A stretch of 46,592 nucleotides of DNA from JAWXTP01 sp044433415. Its GTDB lineage: Bacteria > Bacteroidota > Bacteroidia > Bacteroidales > Rikenellaceae. Each line of letters begins with the position of its first letter. Positions within the stretch are counted from its first letter, which is position 1. The notes beneath the pieces were generated by a model. It was not told the origin of the DNA. It saw nothing but the letters and a program-made list of their open reading frames with translations, and searched no databases. Shown one piece after another: positions 15,693 to 23,736 of this stretch. Where the stretch lies: the NCBI GenBank assembly GCA_044433415.1, contig JAWXTP010000009.1:1-46592 (forward strand), read 5' to 3'. The translations under genes and the position numbers were made by a program.

Positions 15693-17516
15693 TTACTCTC
15701 TAAGCGTAATAAACATTTCACATTTTCTACAGTCAAAATTTAAATTAAACTTACGACCGTTATTTTCTAGGTAAAGCTCCTTATGTTTTCCACCCTCTTT
15801 TAAGCATTCTCCTATCTCTTTTCTAAGACAATATTTCATGCGCATAAGTTCCTTACCTTCAAATTCTTTTGAGATTTCAAGACCTGTTTCTATGTTCTCC
15901 ACACCACATTTTTCAAAGAACTGATGTGATAACTTATTAGTAACATTCATCTTATAATCTACCTCTCCCTCAAACTTAGGGTAAGAAATTTCTGTAGTCC
16001 TCTCAGAAGGCAAGTAACTTTCTTTACATTTCTGTTCTAGCTCCTCATAGAAGCTACGACGAATTTCATTTATCACCTTAGCAGGAATAAATTTAGCTCC
16101 CCCAGAAATATCTATACGTTTCATATTAAAAGGCGTATCTCCCGTTTTTGAGAAACTCGTTTTAATAGTGTCTATAGCCCTTTCAACATTAGATGCAGCT
16201 TCAAAGGTGTCTTCTTGCTCAATAGTTAACGTAACACCATTAACACATCTACCCTCAATTATTAAAGCTCCCTTTTTAAAGCGTACATTAAATTCTACAT
16301 CCATTACTCGTCTAGTCTTAGAACGTAAAACCTCATCTGAGAAGTTCTTATCGTAATTTCTGTATATCTCTGTGCCTGGTAAAGACTCTATTTCTTTATT
16401 CAACACTATTACATCGCCCTCTACCTTATTTATTAAAGCACCACACATCTGTTTCTCAGTATTTAGATAACAAATACCATCACCTCCAACACCTGTGACT
16501 ACTCTATCCAAGGTTACACGGTCTTTCTTTATAGATTTTATCTTTGCAAAAAACTCGCCTATAGGCTTAGCACTTTCAAAATTGGCTAACTTATGACTTT
16601 GCTTACCTTTAATAAAATAGTTTGTAAATCCCCTAGTGAAAGACTTCTTAAGCTGAGGTTCAAAGACTTCAACAGCTGTGCCGAAAGAAGAACGTGTATA
16701 ATCCCCTCCCTTTTTATTAAGCCTTGTTATCTCTTTATTTAAAAGAGTATTAAAATAAGTAACACTATTTTTGATATAGGTTTCATCTTTAAGTCTACCT
16801 TCTATTTTAAAAGAAACAACACCTTCTGTTATAAGGTCAGCAATAGAATTATCAAGATTCAGGTCTTTAACCGAAAGCAAGTGACCTCCCTCTATTAATA
16901 ATCTATCTCTGTCATTATAAAGATTATACTTAGAGCGACAAGGCTGAGCACAAACTCCCCTATTTCCACTTCGTGAAGCTACTGCTTCACTCATGTAGCA
17001 CTGACCACTATACGAAACACATATAGCACCAAAAATGAAAGTCTCTATCTCAACATCACATTCTTTCTTTATAGCTTTTATCTCACCTAGAGAATGCGCT
17101 CGTTCAAGAATCACCCTTTCAAAACCTACATCTTGTAGAAACTTCACTTTCTGAGGTGTTAAAGCCGCTGTTTGTGTGGATGCATGAAGAGTTATAGGAG
17201 GAATATCCATCTCACAGATAGCCATATCCTGAATTATAAGAGCATCAACATCTATTTCATATAGCTTTTTGATTAAGTCCTCAGCAGCTTTTATCTCATT
17301 ATCATAAATAATAGTATTAAAAGCAACATAAACTTTCACTCCATAAGTATGGGCATAATTCACCAATCGCTCTATATCCTCCAAGGAGTTTGAAGCTGCA
17401 TTTCGTGCTCCGAAAGACTCAGAACCTATATATAAAGCATCCGCGCCACATTTTATAGCTTCAACACCTAATTCATAATTTTTTGCTGGAGCTAGTAGCT
17501 CTAGTTCTGTACCCAT
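15693..17516 (-). CDS. U32-family protein (RlhA-like RNA hydroxylation enzyme)
   Basis: A 607-residue member of the peptidase U32 family. Despite the name, characterised members (RlhA, TrhP) take part in prephenate-dependent hydroxylation of rRNA or tRNA cytidine/uridine; the length with a long C-terminal region resembles RlhA more than TrhP. The N-terminal barrel begins LELLAPAKNYELGVEAIKCG, and the conserved Cys-rich block lies near 175-205 (CVSYSGQCYMSEAV, NRGVCAQPCR), followed by SVKDLN. More Cys pairs occur at the very C terminus (FDCRKCEMF). It is cotranscribed with rdgB upstream (32 bp) and smpB downstream. Substrate is inferred only. Confidence 0.85.
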   Translation of the reverse strand: MGTELELLAPAKNYELGVEAIKCGADALYIGSESFGARNAASNSLEDIERLVNYAHTYGVKVYVAFNTIIYDNEIKAAEDLIKKLYEIDVDALIIQDMAICEMDIPPITLHASTQTAALTPQKVKFLQDVGFERVILERAHSLGEIKAIKKECDVEIETFIFGAICVSYSGQCYMSEAVASRSGNRGVCAQPCRSKYNLYNDRDRLLIEGGHLLSVKDLNLDNSIADLITEGVVSFKIEGRLKDETYIKNSVTYFNTLLNKEITRLNKKGGDYTRSSFGTAVEVFEPQLKKSFTRGFTNYFIKGKQSHKLANFESAKPIGEFFAKIKSIKKDRVTLDRVVTGVGGDGICYLNTEKQMCGALINKVEGDVIVLNKEIESLPGTEIYRNYDKNFSDEVLRSKTRRVMDVEFNVRFKKGALIIEGRCVNGVTLTIEQEDTFEAASNVERAIDTIKTSFSKTGDTPFNMKRIDISGGAKFIPAKVINEIRRSFYEELEQKCKESYLPSERTTEISYPKFEGEVDYKMNVTNKLSHQFFEKCGVENIETGLEISKEFEGKELMRMKYCLRKEIGECLKEGGKHKELYLENNGRKFNLNFDCRKCEMFITLRE

Positions 17517-17548
17517 ATTTTTTTATTTAAAATCCTCTTTATTTTAAA

Positions 17549-18130
17549 TTACTTTAAACTGTTTAAAAAATCAACTAAATTAGCGACAGCTCTACCACGA
17601 TGAGAAATTTTATTTTTCTCCTCACTACTCATCTGAGCAAAACTAATATCATATCCATTAGGAACAAAGATAGGGTCATAACCAAAACCCTTTTCTCCCA
17701 TTTTCTCAGTAGTGATAACACCTTCAACTATTCCTTCGAATAGGTGTTCTTTACCATCAATAATCAAAGAGATAACTGTTTTAAAACGCGCATTACGATT
17801 AGCTTTACCCTCTAAGTTTTTGATTAAAAGAGCCATATTATCTTCTGAACTTTTTTGTTCTCCTGCATAACGAGCAGAGTAAACCCCTGGAGCACCATTT
17901 AGGGCTTCAACCTCTAAACCTGTATCATCAGCAAAACAGTTAGCACCTAATTTTTCAAATATGTAATTACTTTTTTGTGAAGCATTACCTTCGATAGTGT
18001 CAGAAGTCTCAGGTATATCTTCTGTGATACCGTGACTTACTGGTGTTGAAAGTTCATAACCTTCATTAAGCATTTGTGATACCTCACGCAGCTTATTTTC
18101 ATTATTTGTTGCAAATATTATCTTTCTCAT
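17549..18130 (-). CDS. rdgB: Non-canonical purine NTP pyrophosphatase (ITPase)
   Basis: Hydrolyses dITP, ITP and XTP to monophosphates, keeping deaminated purines out of DNA and RNA. The 193 aa length is standard. Motifs: the N-terminal FATNNENKLREV, the metal-binding stretch ADDTGLEVEALNGAPGVYSA near 67-86, the GFGYDPIF block near 150, and SHRGRA near 175. It lies 9 bp after uvrC on the same strand, placing pool sanitation next to nucleotide excision repair. Confidence 0.96.
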   Translation of the reverse strand: MRKIIFATNNENKLREVSQMLNEGYELSTPVSHGITEDIPETSDTIEGNASQKSNYIFEKLGANCFADDTGLEVEALNGAPGVYSARYAGEQKSSEDNMALLIKNLEGKANRNARFKTVISLIIDGKEHLFEGIVEGVITTEKMGEKGFGYDPIFVPNGYDISFAQMSSEEKNKISHRGRAVANLVDFLNSLK

Positions 18131-18139
18131 ATCTTAAAT

Positions 18140-19975
18140 TTAATTATTTTCAGTATTCTTCTTTTTGCTTGCAAGAAAGTCAAATAGTTTATCTGTCCTA
18201 GACTTACCCAATAATTTTAGGACATCCTCATATTTAGCTTTCTTTATCTTTGCCACACTACCATAAGTTTTCAACAAAAGTTTAACACTTTTATCTCCCA
18301 ACCCAGGTATGTTATCTATCTCACTTTTTATAAACCCTTTGGAGCGTTGGTTTCTATGGAAGGTAATACCAAAACGGTGAGCCTCATCCCTTATATACAT
18401 TAACACCTTAAGGGTTTCTGAGCTTTTATCAAGGTAGTGAGGTGTAGAATCTTGTGGATAAAAAACTTCCTCTAAACGTTTTGCAAGACCTATAATCTCA
18501 ACCTTCCCTGCAATTTTAAGCTCCTTTAACACTTCATAAGCACTACTAAGCTGCCCCTTACCTCCATCCACAACTATTAGGTCAGGAAGTTTATCGCCCT
18601 CCTCTATCATTCTGGAATAACGACGTGTCAAGGTTTCTTTCATAGATGCAAAGTCGTCAATTCCAACTACCGATTTTATATTGAAATGGCGATAATCTTT
18701 TCTTGAAGGTTTCCCATCTCTAAAAACTACACAGCTAGATACAGGATATGCCCCTTGAATATTGGAGTTATCAAAACACTCTATATGGCGCGGTTCTCTG
18801 TCTAACATCAAATCCTTCTGCATCTTAGACATCACTCTATCAACGTGTTTCTCAGGGTTTAGCTTTTCAAGCTGTTTAAGTTTCTCTATCTTAAACATCT
18901 TGCAGTTTTTCTCACTTAACTCTAGAAGTTTTAACTTGTCACCACGCTGAGGAACAGTAAAAGTAATATTCTGAAACCCCTCTTCAAAATCAGGCTTCAC
19001 AGGCACCACAATTTCTCGTGCAGGTCGTTTATCTAAATTTTCATACACCTGTAAAATTGCAAAGCTAAGGATATCTTCAAGACTTTCCTCTATAGAAAGT
19101 TTCATTTCTACGGTATAAGAATTTACTATAGCTCCGCCTTCTATGTGCATGTAATTACAAAACGCTACATTTTCATCTTTTATAACATAGAAAACATCTA
19201 AAGAACTATAGGTTGAAGAAACTACTATCGAACGACTTTCATAATTTGTCAACATATCAAGTCTATCTTTCAATGCTTGAGCTTCTTCAAATTGCAATCT
19301 TTCAGCAGCTCCATTCATCTCCGAAACAAGATATTCACGAGCTTCTTTCAGATTCCCTTTCAAGATGGAACGAGCCATAGATATATTTTTAAGGTAGTCT
19401 TCCCTATCTTGATGCCCTACACAGGGTGCTTTACAGTTTTTAATATGATATTCTAAGCAGACCCCAAATTTTGAGTTTGCAACACCTTTCTCTGTAAGTG
19501 CTAAGTTGCAAGTACGTATTCTATATAGCTTTCTAACTAAATCTAAGATAGTCCTTTGCATAAAAATAGAAGAATAAGGACCAAAATATGTAGAACCATC
19601 TTTTATCACCTTACGCGTCTGCAAGATACGAGGATAAGGCTCATTTTTTATCATTATCCACGGATAAGTCTTATCATCCTTTAGAAGTATGTTATACTTT
19701 GGTTGTAAAGACTTTATCATATTGTTTTCAAGCAACAAAGCATCACTTTCGCTTTCTACAACAACATATTTTAAATCTTCTATATGCTTAACTAACGCTG
19801 CAACTTTTCTATTATCAACCCTAGCTTTAAAATAAGAAGAAACCCTTTTCTTTAGGTTTTTTGCCTTACCTACATATATAACAACCCCCTCACTATCTAA
19901 AAACCTGTATACACCAGGTTCATTAGGTAGTAAAGAAAGTTGCATCTTTAATTTATCAGAGGTATCTTTTGACAT
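18140..19975 (-). CDS. uvrC: Excinuclease ABC subunit C
   Basis: Makes both incisions in nucleotide excision repair after loading by UvrB. The 611 aa protein has all domains: the GIY-YIG nuclease at about 15-95 (GVYRFL, VIYVGKAKNL), a Cys region, the UVR motif that binds UvrB near 205-235, the RNase H-like 3' to 5' nuclease (ECFDNSNIQG near 390 and VVDGGKGQL near 465) and a C-terminal helix-hairpin-helix pair (IPGLGDKSVKLLLKTYGS). It is in a run with rdgB, and uvrB is 9 kb away on the same strand. Confidence 0.97.
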   Translation of the reverse strand: MSKDTSDKLKMQLSLLPNEPGVYRFLDSEGVVIYVGKAKNLKKRVSSYFKARVDNRKVAALVKHIEDLKYVVVESESDALLLENNMIKSLQPKYNILLKDDKTYPWIMIKNEPYPRILQTRKVIKDGSTYFGPYSSIFMQRTILDLVRKLYRIRTCNLALTEKGVANSKFGVCLEYHIKNCKAPCVGHQDREDYLKNISMARSILKGNLKEAREYLVSEMNGAAERLQFEEAQALKDRLDMLTNYESRSIVVSSTYSSLDVFYVIKDENVAFCNYMHIEGGAIVNSYTVEMKLSIEESLEDILSFAILQVYENLDKRPAREIVVPVKPDFEEGFQNITFTVPQRGDKLKLLELSEKNCKMFKIEKLKQLEKLNPEKHVDRVMSKMQKDLMLDREPRHIECFDNSNIQGAYPVSSCVVFRDGKPSRKDYRHFNIKSVVGIDDFASMKETLTRRYSRMIEEGDKLPDLIVVDGGKGQLSSAYEVLKELKIAGKVEIIGLAKRLEEVFYPQDSTPHYLDKSSETLKVLMYIRDEAHRFGITFHRNQRSKGFIKSEIDNIPGLGDKSVKLLLKTYGSVAKIKKAKYEDVLKLLGKSRTDKLFDFLASKKKNTENN

Positions 19976-20003
19976 TTTGTAATACTATTGTCCTATAAAA
20001 AGA

Positions 20004-21068
20004 TTACTTAACTCTTATTTTTTGGTTAAGACTTAGTGTTGATGTTGGCTTAAGATTTTTATTTAATTTACAGATATCTTGAACTGTAGTACCATATTTC
20101 TTAGCCAACGAATATAGGGTGTTACCCTTTACTATAGTATGATAAACAACCTTATCTTTTTTGTTATCCTTAGTCTCCTTTTTAGATTCTTTTTTAGTCT
20201 CTTTTTCTGAGAATTCACCCTCACTCTTTATCTTTTGTGAATACGCAATATGTTCAGGTATGGCATTTGAAGCATAAATACGAGTTCCCTTTTTGTATAT
20301 ATATAAATCGCCTTTTTGTATGGTGTTATTATGCACATCAATCAAAGTATTAGGGTCTACATATTGCCCAGCTATCCTTACTTCAAAATGTATATGTTCT
20401 GTTGTAGCACGTCCTGTTCTTCCAACTTTTGCAATAACTTCACCCTTTGAAACCTCATCACCTACCTTTACAAGGTTCTTGTTATTATGTGCATATACAG
20501 TTTCTAATCCGTTATAGTGCCTTACAACAACAAGGTTACCATAGGCACTATAATTTCTTGACATCCTCACCACTCCATCAAAAGCAGCTAATACCTTAGT
20601 ATTCTTAGGGGCTTTAATATCTACACCTGAGTGCATTCTACCACTACGCATTCCATAATTAGAAATAAATTTACCTTCTGGTAATGGATAACAAAAACTT
20701 TTACCTAGCTTCTTTAAATCAAAACAAAGGTAATCTTTCCCTTGTAAAGGATTGTACTCTGTTGCGTTTGAAACATATAGAGAATTACTGCCTTTTAATA
20801 TATCACCCTCACCAAAAAAGAACTCATTATACAAGCCATCTAAAACACGAAACTCTTCACTTGCTTCAGCATTATCAACAATCTCGTTCCAATTTTGATT
20901 ATTGTTACCTAAGTGAGAAGAATTTGCTTGTAGCTCTGTAATTTCTATATCTGATAAAGGTTTGTTTATATCTTGTTCTTCTGCTACAGTTTTTGCAGGT
21001 GTCAAAGATTTTCCACAAGATGTTAGAAAAGCGACACCTACAAAAATTGTTATTATCTTAATATACAT
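20004..21068 (-). CDS. M23 peptidoglycan endopeptidase lipoprotein with LysM
   Basis: A cell-wall hydrolase or envelope-maintenance protein of the LytM/M23 metallopeptidase family. The N terminus is a lipoprotein signal with lipobox LTSC (Cys18). The catalytic domain is at about 135-240 with zinc ligands in HSGVD (His146, Asp150) and HIHFEV (His225, His227), so it looks active. A Lys/Glu-rich linker leads to a C-terminal LysM domain at about 308-353 (YHTIVKGNTLYSLAKKYGTT), which binds peptidoglycan. The gene follows trxB by 22 bp and precedes uvrC by 28 bp, so cotranscription with both is likely. Confidence 0.92.
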   Translation of the reverse strand: MYIKIITIFVGVAFLTSCGKSLTPAKTVAEEQDINKPLSDIEITELQANSSHLGNNNQNWNEIVDNAEASEEFRVLDGLYNEFFFGEGDILKGSNSLYVSNATEYNPLQGKDYLCFDLKKLGKSFCYPLPEGKFISNYGMRSGRMHSGVDIKAPKNTKVLAAFDGVVRMSRNYSAYGNLVVVRHYNGLETVYAHNNKNLVKVGDEVSKGEVIAKVGRTGRATTEHIHFEVRIAGQYVDPNTLIDVHNNTIQKGDLYIYKKGTRIYASNAIPEHIAYSQKIKSEGEFSEKETKKESKKETKDNKKDKVVYHTIVKGNTLYSLAKKYGTTVQDICKLNKNLKPTSTLSLNQKIRVK

Positions 21069-21090
21069 TATTTAGTTAAAATTACCTAGT

Positions 21091-22023
21091 TTAGAAGTCA
21101 CTTAACATAAAACGTTCGCAATCTAAAGCAGCAATACAACCACTTCCAGCAGCTGTGATAGCCTGACGGTAATGAGAATCTTTAACATCACCAGCAGCAA
21201 ATACTCCCTCTACATTAGTTTTTGAACAGTTAGGAGCAGTTTTAATATAACCTTCGTTATCTAGCTCTAAGTAATCTTTAAACACTTCACTATTAGGATG
21301 ATGACCTATAGCCAAGAAGAAACCGTCTACAGCTAACTCACGTGTAGAGCCATCATTTCCAGCTAATAACACTCCTGTAACACCATTATCATCACCTAAC
21401 ACTTCTTTTGTATTATGCTCGAAGATAACTTCTATGTTCTCTGTATTAAATACACGTTCTTGCATAGCTTTAGAAGCTCTAAGATAATCTTTTCTAACGA
21501 TAAGATATACTTTCTTACACAAAGAAGCAAGGTAAGTAGCTTCTTCACAAGCAGTGTCACCACCACCAACTACAGCAACATCTTTCTTACGATAGAAGAA
21601 GCCATCACAAGTAGCACAAGCACTAACACCCATGCCTCTAAACTGTTGTTCTGAAGGAAGACCTAAGTATTTAGCTGTTGCACCTGTAGAGACAATTACA
21701 CTTTGAGCAGAAATCTCATGACTATCATCTACAATAACTTTAAATGGGCGGCTCGAAAAATCTACTTTTGTAACTATACCAAAACGGCTCTCAGCACCAA
21801 AACGCTCAGCTTGCTTTTTTAAATCAGCCATCATAGCAACACCTGTTATACCTTCTGGGTAACCTGGGAAGTTGTCTATCTCTGTTGTTGTTGTAAGCTG
21901 ACCTCCTGGCTCTAGTCCTTCATAAAGGACAGGTTGAAGATTAGCTCTTGAAGCATATATTGCAGCTGTATAACCAGCAGGTCCACTACCTATAATAAGG
22001 CATTTAATGTTTTCTGTTGTCAT
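21091..22023 (-). CDS. trxB: Thioredoxin reductase
   Basis: NADPH-dependent, low-molecular-weight thioredoxin reductase, 310 aa. The FAD site is IGSGPAGYTAAIYAS near 11-25, the redox-active disulfide is CATC (Cys136, Cys139), and the NADPH loop is GGGDTACEEA just after. The C-terminal FAD motif GVFAAGDVKD is present. It is directly downstream of oxyR on the same strand (49-bp gap), which suggests peroxide-responsive expression. Confidence 0.97.
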   Translation of the reverse strand: MTTENIKCLIIGSGPAGYTAAIYASRANLQPVLYEGLEPGGQLTTTTEIDNFPGYPEGITGVAMMADLKKQAERFGAESRFGIVTKVDFSSRPFKVIVDDSHEISAQSVIVSTGATAKYLGLPSEQQFRGMGVSACATCDGFFYRKKDVAVVGGGDTACEEATYLASLCKKVYLIVRKDYLRASKAMQERVFNTENIEVIFEHNTKEVLGDDNGVTGVLLAGNDGSTRELAVDGFFLAIGHHPNSEVFKDYLELDNEGYIKTAPNCSKTNVEGVFAAGDVKDSHYRQAITAAGSGCIAALDCERFMLSDF

Positions 22024-22072
22024 TTTAATATATTTATTTTTTTGTAACTATGAAAGAAGGACTTTAATTCCT

Positions 22073-22996
22073 TTATTTTATTAACATTTCTCGTTCTAAG
22101 GCATCTATCTTATTTTGTTTTATCAACAAATCTGACAATGCTTTATATATGTTATGTTTAAAAAAGTTTTTAGATGTAGCCATAGAAATTCTTCTAAAAG
22201 CAAATTCGCTATTCAACTCACGTAAACGCAATTTTTGTTCCGCACTTAAAGTATTAACTGCCATTTCTGGAATTATAGTAACATTATTAGTATTATCTAC
22301 TACTCTCATTAAAGTCTCTAGAGATCCACTTTCAAAACGCAGGTTACGTCCTTTAGGAGTAACAATACCACACAAATCAACTATTTGAGTACGTAAGCAA
22401 TGCCCATCAGACAAGAGCATCATCTGGACTGTATCTATCTCCTCTACATTTACTCTTTTCTTATTGTACAAAGGATTCTTCTCTGAGCAGTATAACAAAA
22501 ACTTTTCATTATACAAATCCTTTTCAACTATAGTATTAGCAGGCATAAAACCTCCTGCAAGAATAGCAATATCTATTTTATCTTTTTCTAAGGCATCAAT
22601 AATATTAGGTGTTGTCATTTCTCTCACCTCTAAATTTACATCCTTATACTCATTAGCAAAAACAGGGGCAAATTTAGGAATCAAATAAGGTGCAATAGTA
22701 GGAATTACAGCCACTCTTATAACACCCTTACAAGTATTCTTCATAGTGTCTACAGATTCTTTAATAGAATAAAAATCTGAAATCACACGTTTTGCATTTT
22801 CGACAACCATCTTACCTACTTCTGTCAACTGAAACCTTTTCACATTTCTATTTATAAGAACAACCCCAAGTTCAGACTCAAGATTTTTAATCTGAGTGCT
22901 AAGTGATGGCTGAGTAACACAACAGTGCTCAGAAGCCGCAGAAAAGCTCTCATAATTAGCAATTGCTACTAAATATTCCAGTTGTACTATAGTCAT
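22073..22996 (-). CDS. oxyR: OxyR-type hydrogen peroxide regulator (LysR family)
   Basis: LysR-type transcription factor, 307 aa, with the N-terminal winged helix-turn-helix (QLEYLVAIANYESFSAASEH) and a periplasmic-binding-like effector domain. The redox pair of OxyR is visible as Cys200 and Cys209 in SDGHCLRTQIVDLCG, matching Cys199 and Cys208 of E. coli OxyR. That makes peroxide sensing by disulfide formation likely. trxB follows, so the sensor is placed upstream of an enzyme that restores thiols. A promoter lies 27 bp upstream. Confidence 0.94.
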   Translation of the reverse strand: MTIVQLEYLVAIANYESFSAASEHCCVTQPSLSTQIKNLESELGVVLINRNVKRFQLTEVGKMVVENAKRVISDFYSIKESVDTMKNTCKGVIRVAVIPTIAPYLIPKFAPVFANEYKDVNLEVREMTTPNIIDALEKDKIDIAILAGGFMPANTIVEKDLYNEKFLLYCSEKNPLYNKKRVNVEEIDTVQMMLLSDGHCLRTQIVDLCGIVTPKGRNLRFESGSLETLMRVVDNTNNVTIIPEMAVNTLSAEQKLRLRELNSEFAFRRISMATSKNFFKHNIYKALSDLLIKQNKIDALEREMLIK

Positions 22997-23022
22997 AATG
23001 TCTTTTATTTTCGATTTATCTA

Positions 23023-23030
23023 CAAAGATA
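23023..23030 (-). promoter_or_regulatory. oxyR promoter (-7 element)
   Basis: TATCTTTG on the minus strand matches TAnnTTTG, giving a leader of about 20 nt. It is divergent from the queD promoter 45 bp away. Confidence 0.55.
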
Positions 23031-23074
23031 GTAAGTTTATATCATTTTTTTTATATTTTTTCATATAATTAATC

Positions 23075-23082
23075 TATTTTTG
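23075..23082 (+). promoter_or_regulatory. queD promoter (-7 element)
   Basis: TATTTTTG on the plus strand matches TAnnTTTG. The ~112-nt leader that follows contains a possible stem (CTTTTAG/CTAAAAG near 23113-23136), but no preQ1 aptamer that I recognise. Confidence 0.5.
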
Positions 23083-23200
23083 TAGTAAAATGGGAAGAAG
23101 TGGGTAAAGTGCTTTTAGTAACACATTCTAAAAGTAGAAGTTTAAAGCATAGCAAGCTCTCTGCTCCCCTAAATTTTAGACGTATAGAATACTACAATTA

Positions 23201-23653
23201 ATGAAAAACAAAATTAGATTAACAAAAGAATTCTCTTTCGAGATGGCTCATGCACTAGAAGGTTATGACGGTGCCTGCAAACACATACACGGACATTCTT
23301 ACAGAATGTTCATTACTGTAATAGGCTCTCCTATAGAGGATGAAACTAATCCAAAATTTGGAATGGTAATGGATTTCGGTCAATTAAAGAAAATTGTTAA
23401 CACTTTAATTGTAGACAGGTATGACCATACTCTAGTTCTAAGATATACAAAAGAAAAAGATGCTTTCTTAAAAACCCTGGCTGACGAATACAAAAAAGTT
23501 GAGATAGTTGATTATCAACCAACTTGCGAAAATATGATTTGTTATTTTGCAGAGCTTATCTCAGCAGCCTTACCTACTAATGTTGCTTTACACCATATCA
23601 AACTCCACGAAACTGCTACAAGTTATGCTGAGTGGTACGCTTCAGACAATTAA
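23201..23653 (+). CDS. queD: 6-carboxytetrahydropterin synthase
   Basis: QueD converts dihydroneopterin triphosphate to 6-carboxy-5,6,7,8-tetrahydropterin in queuosine (preQ0) biosynthesis. It is 150 aa. The QueD form of the motif, CxxxHGH, is present (Cys26, His30, His32), with the first zinc His at 17 in FEMAHALEG. Further motifs are MVMDFGQLK, DHTLVL and LHETATSYAEWY with the catalytic Glu. Cys26 favours QueD over the animal-type sepiapterin branch. It precedes polA by 83 bp on the same strand; other queuosine genes are not in the window. Confidence 0.93.
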   Translation: MKNKIRLTKEFSFEMAHALEGYDGACKHIHGHSYRMFITVIGSPIEDETNPKFGMVMDFGQLKKIVNTLIVDRYDHTLVLRYTKEKDAFLKTLADEYKKVEIVDYQPTCENMICYFAELISAALPTNVALHHIKLHETATSYAEWYASDN

Positions 23654-23736
23654 CTTTAGGCAACTGTTAAAAACAAACACCTAAATACAATTTTATAACA
23701 AATAATAAGAATATTTAACATACATATAGCCACAAC

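Noticed and set aside
23090..23200. A preQ1-type riboswitch in the leader of queD
   Set aside because: The leader has a possible stem (CTTTTAG/CTAAAAG) but no conserved preQ1-I or preQ1-II core that I can recognise, so I do not call a riboswitch.
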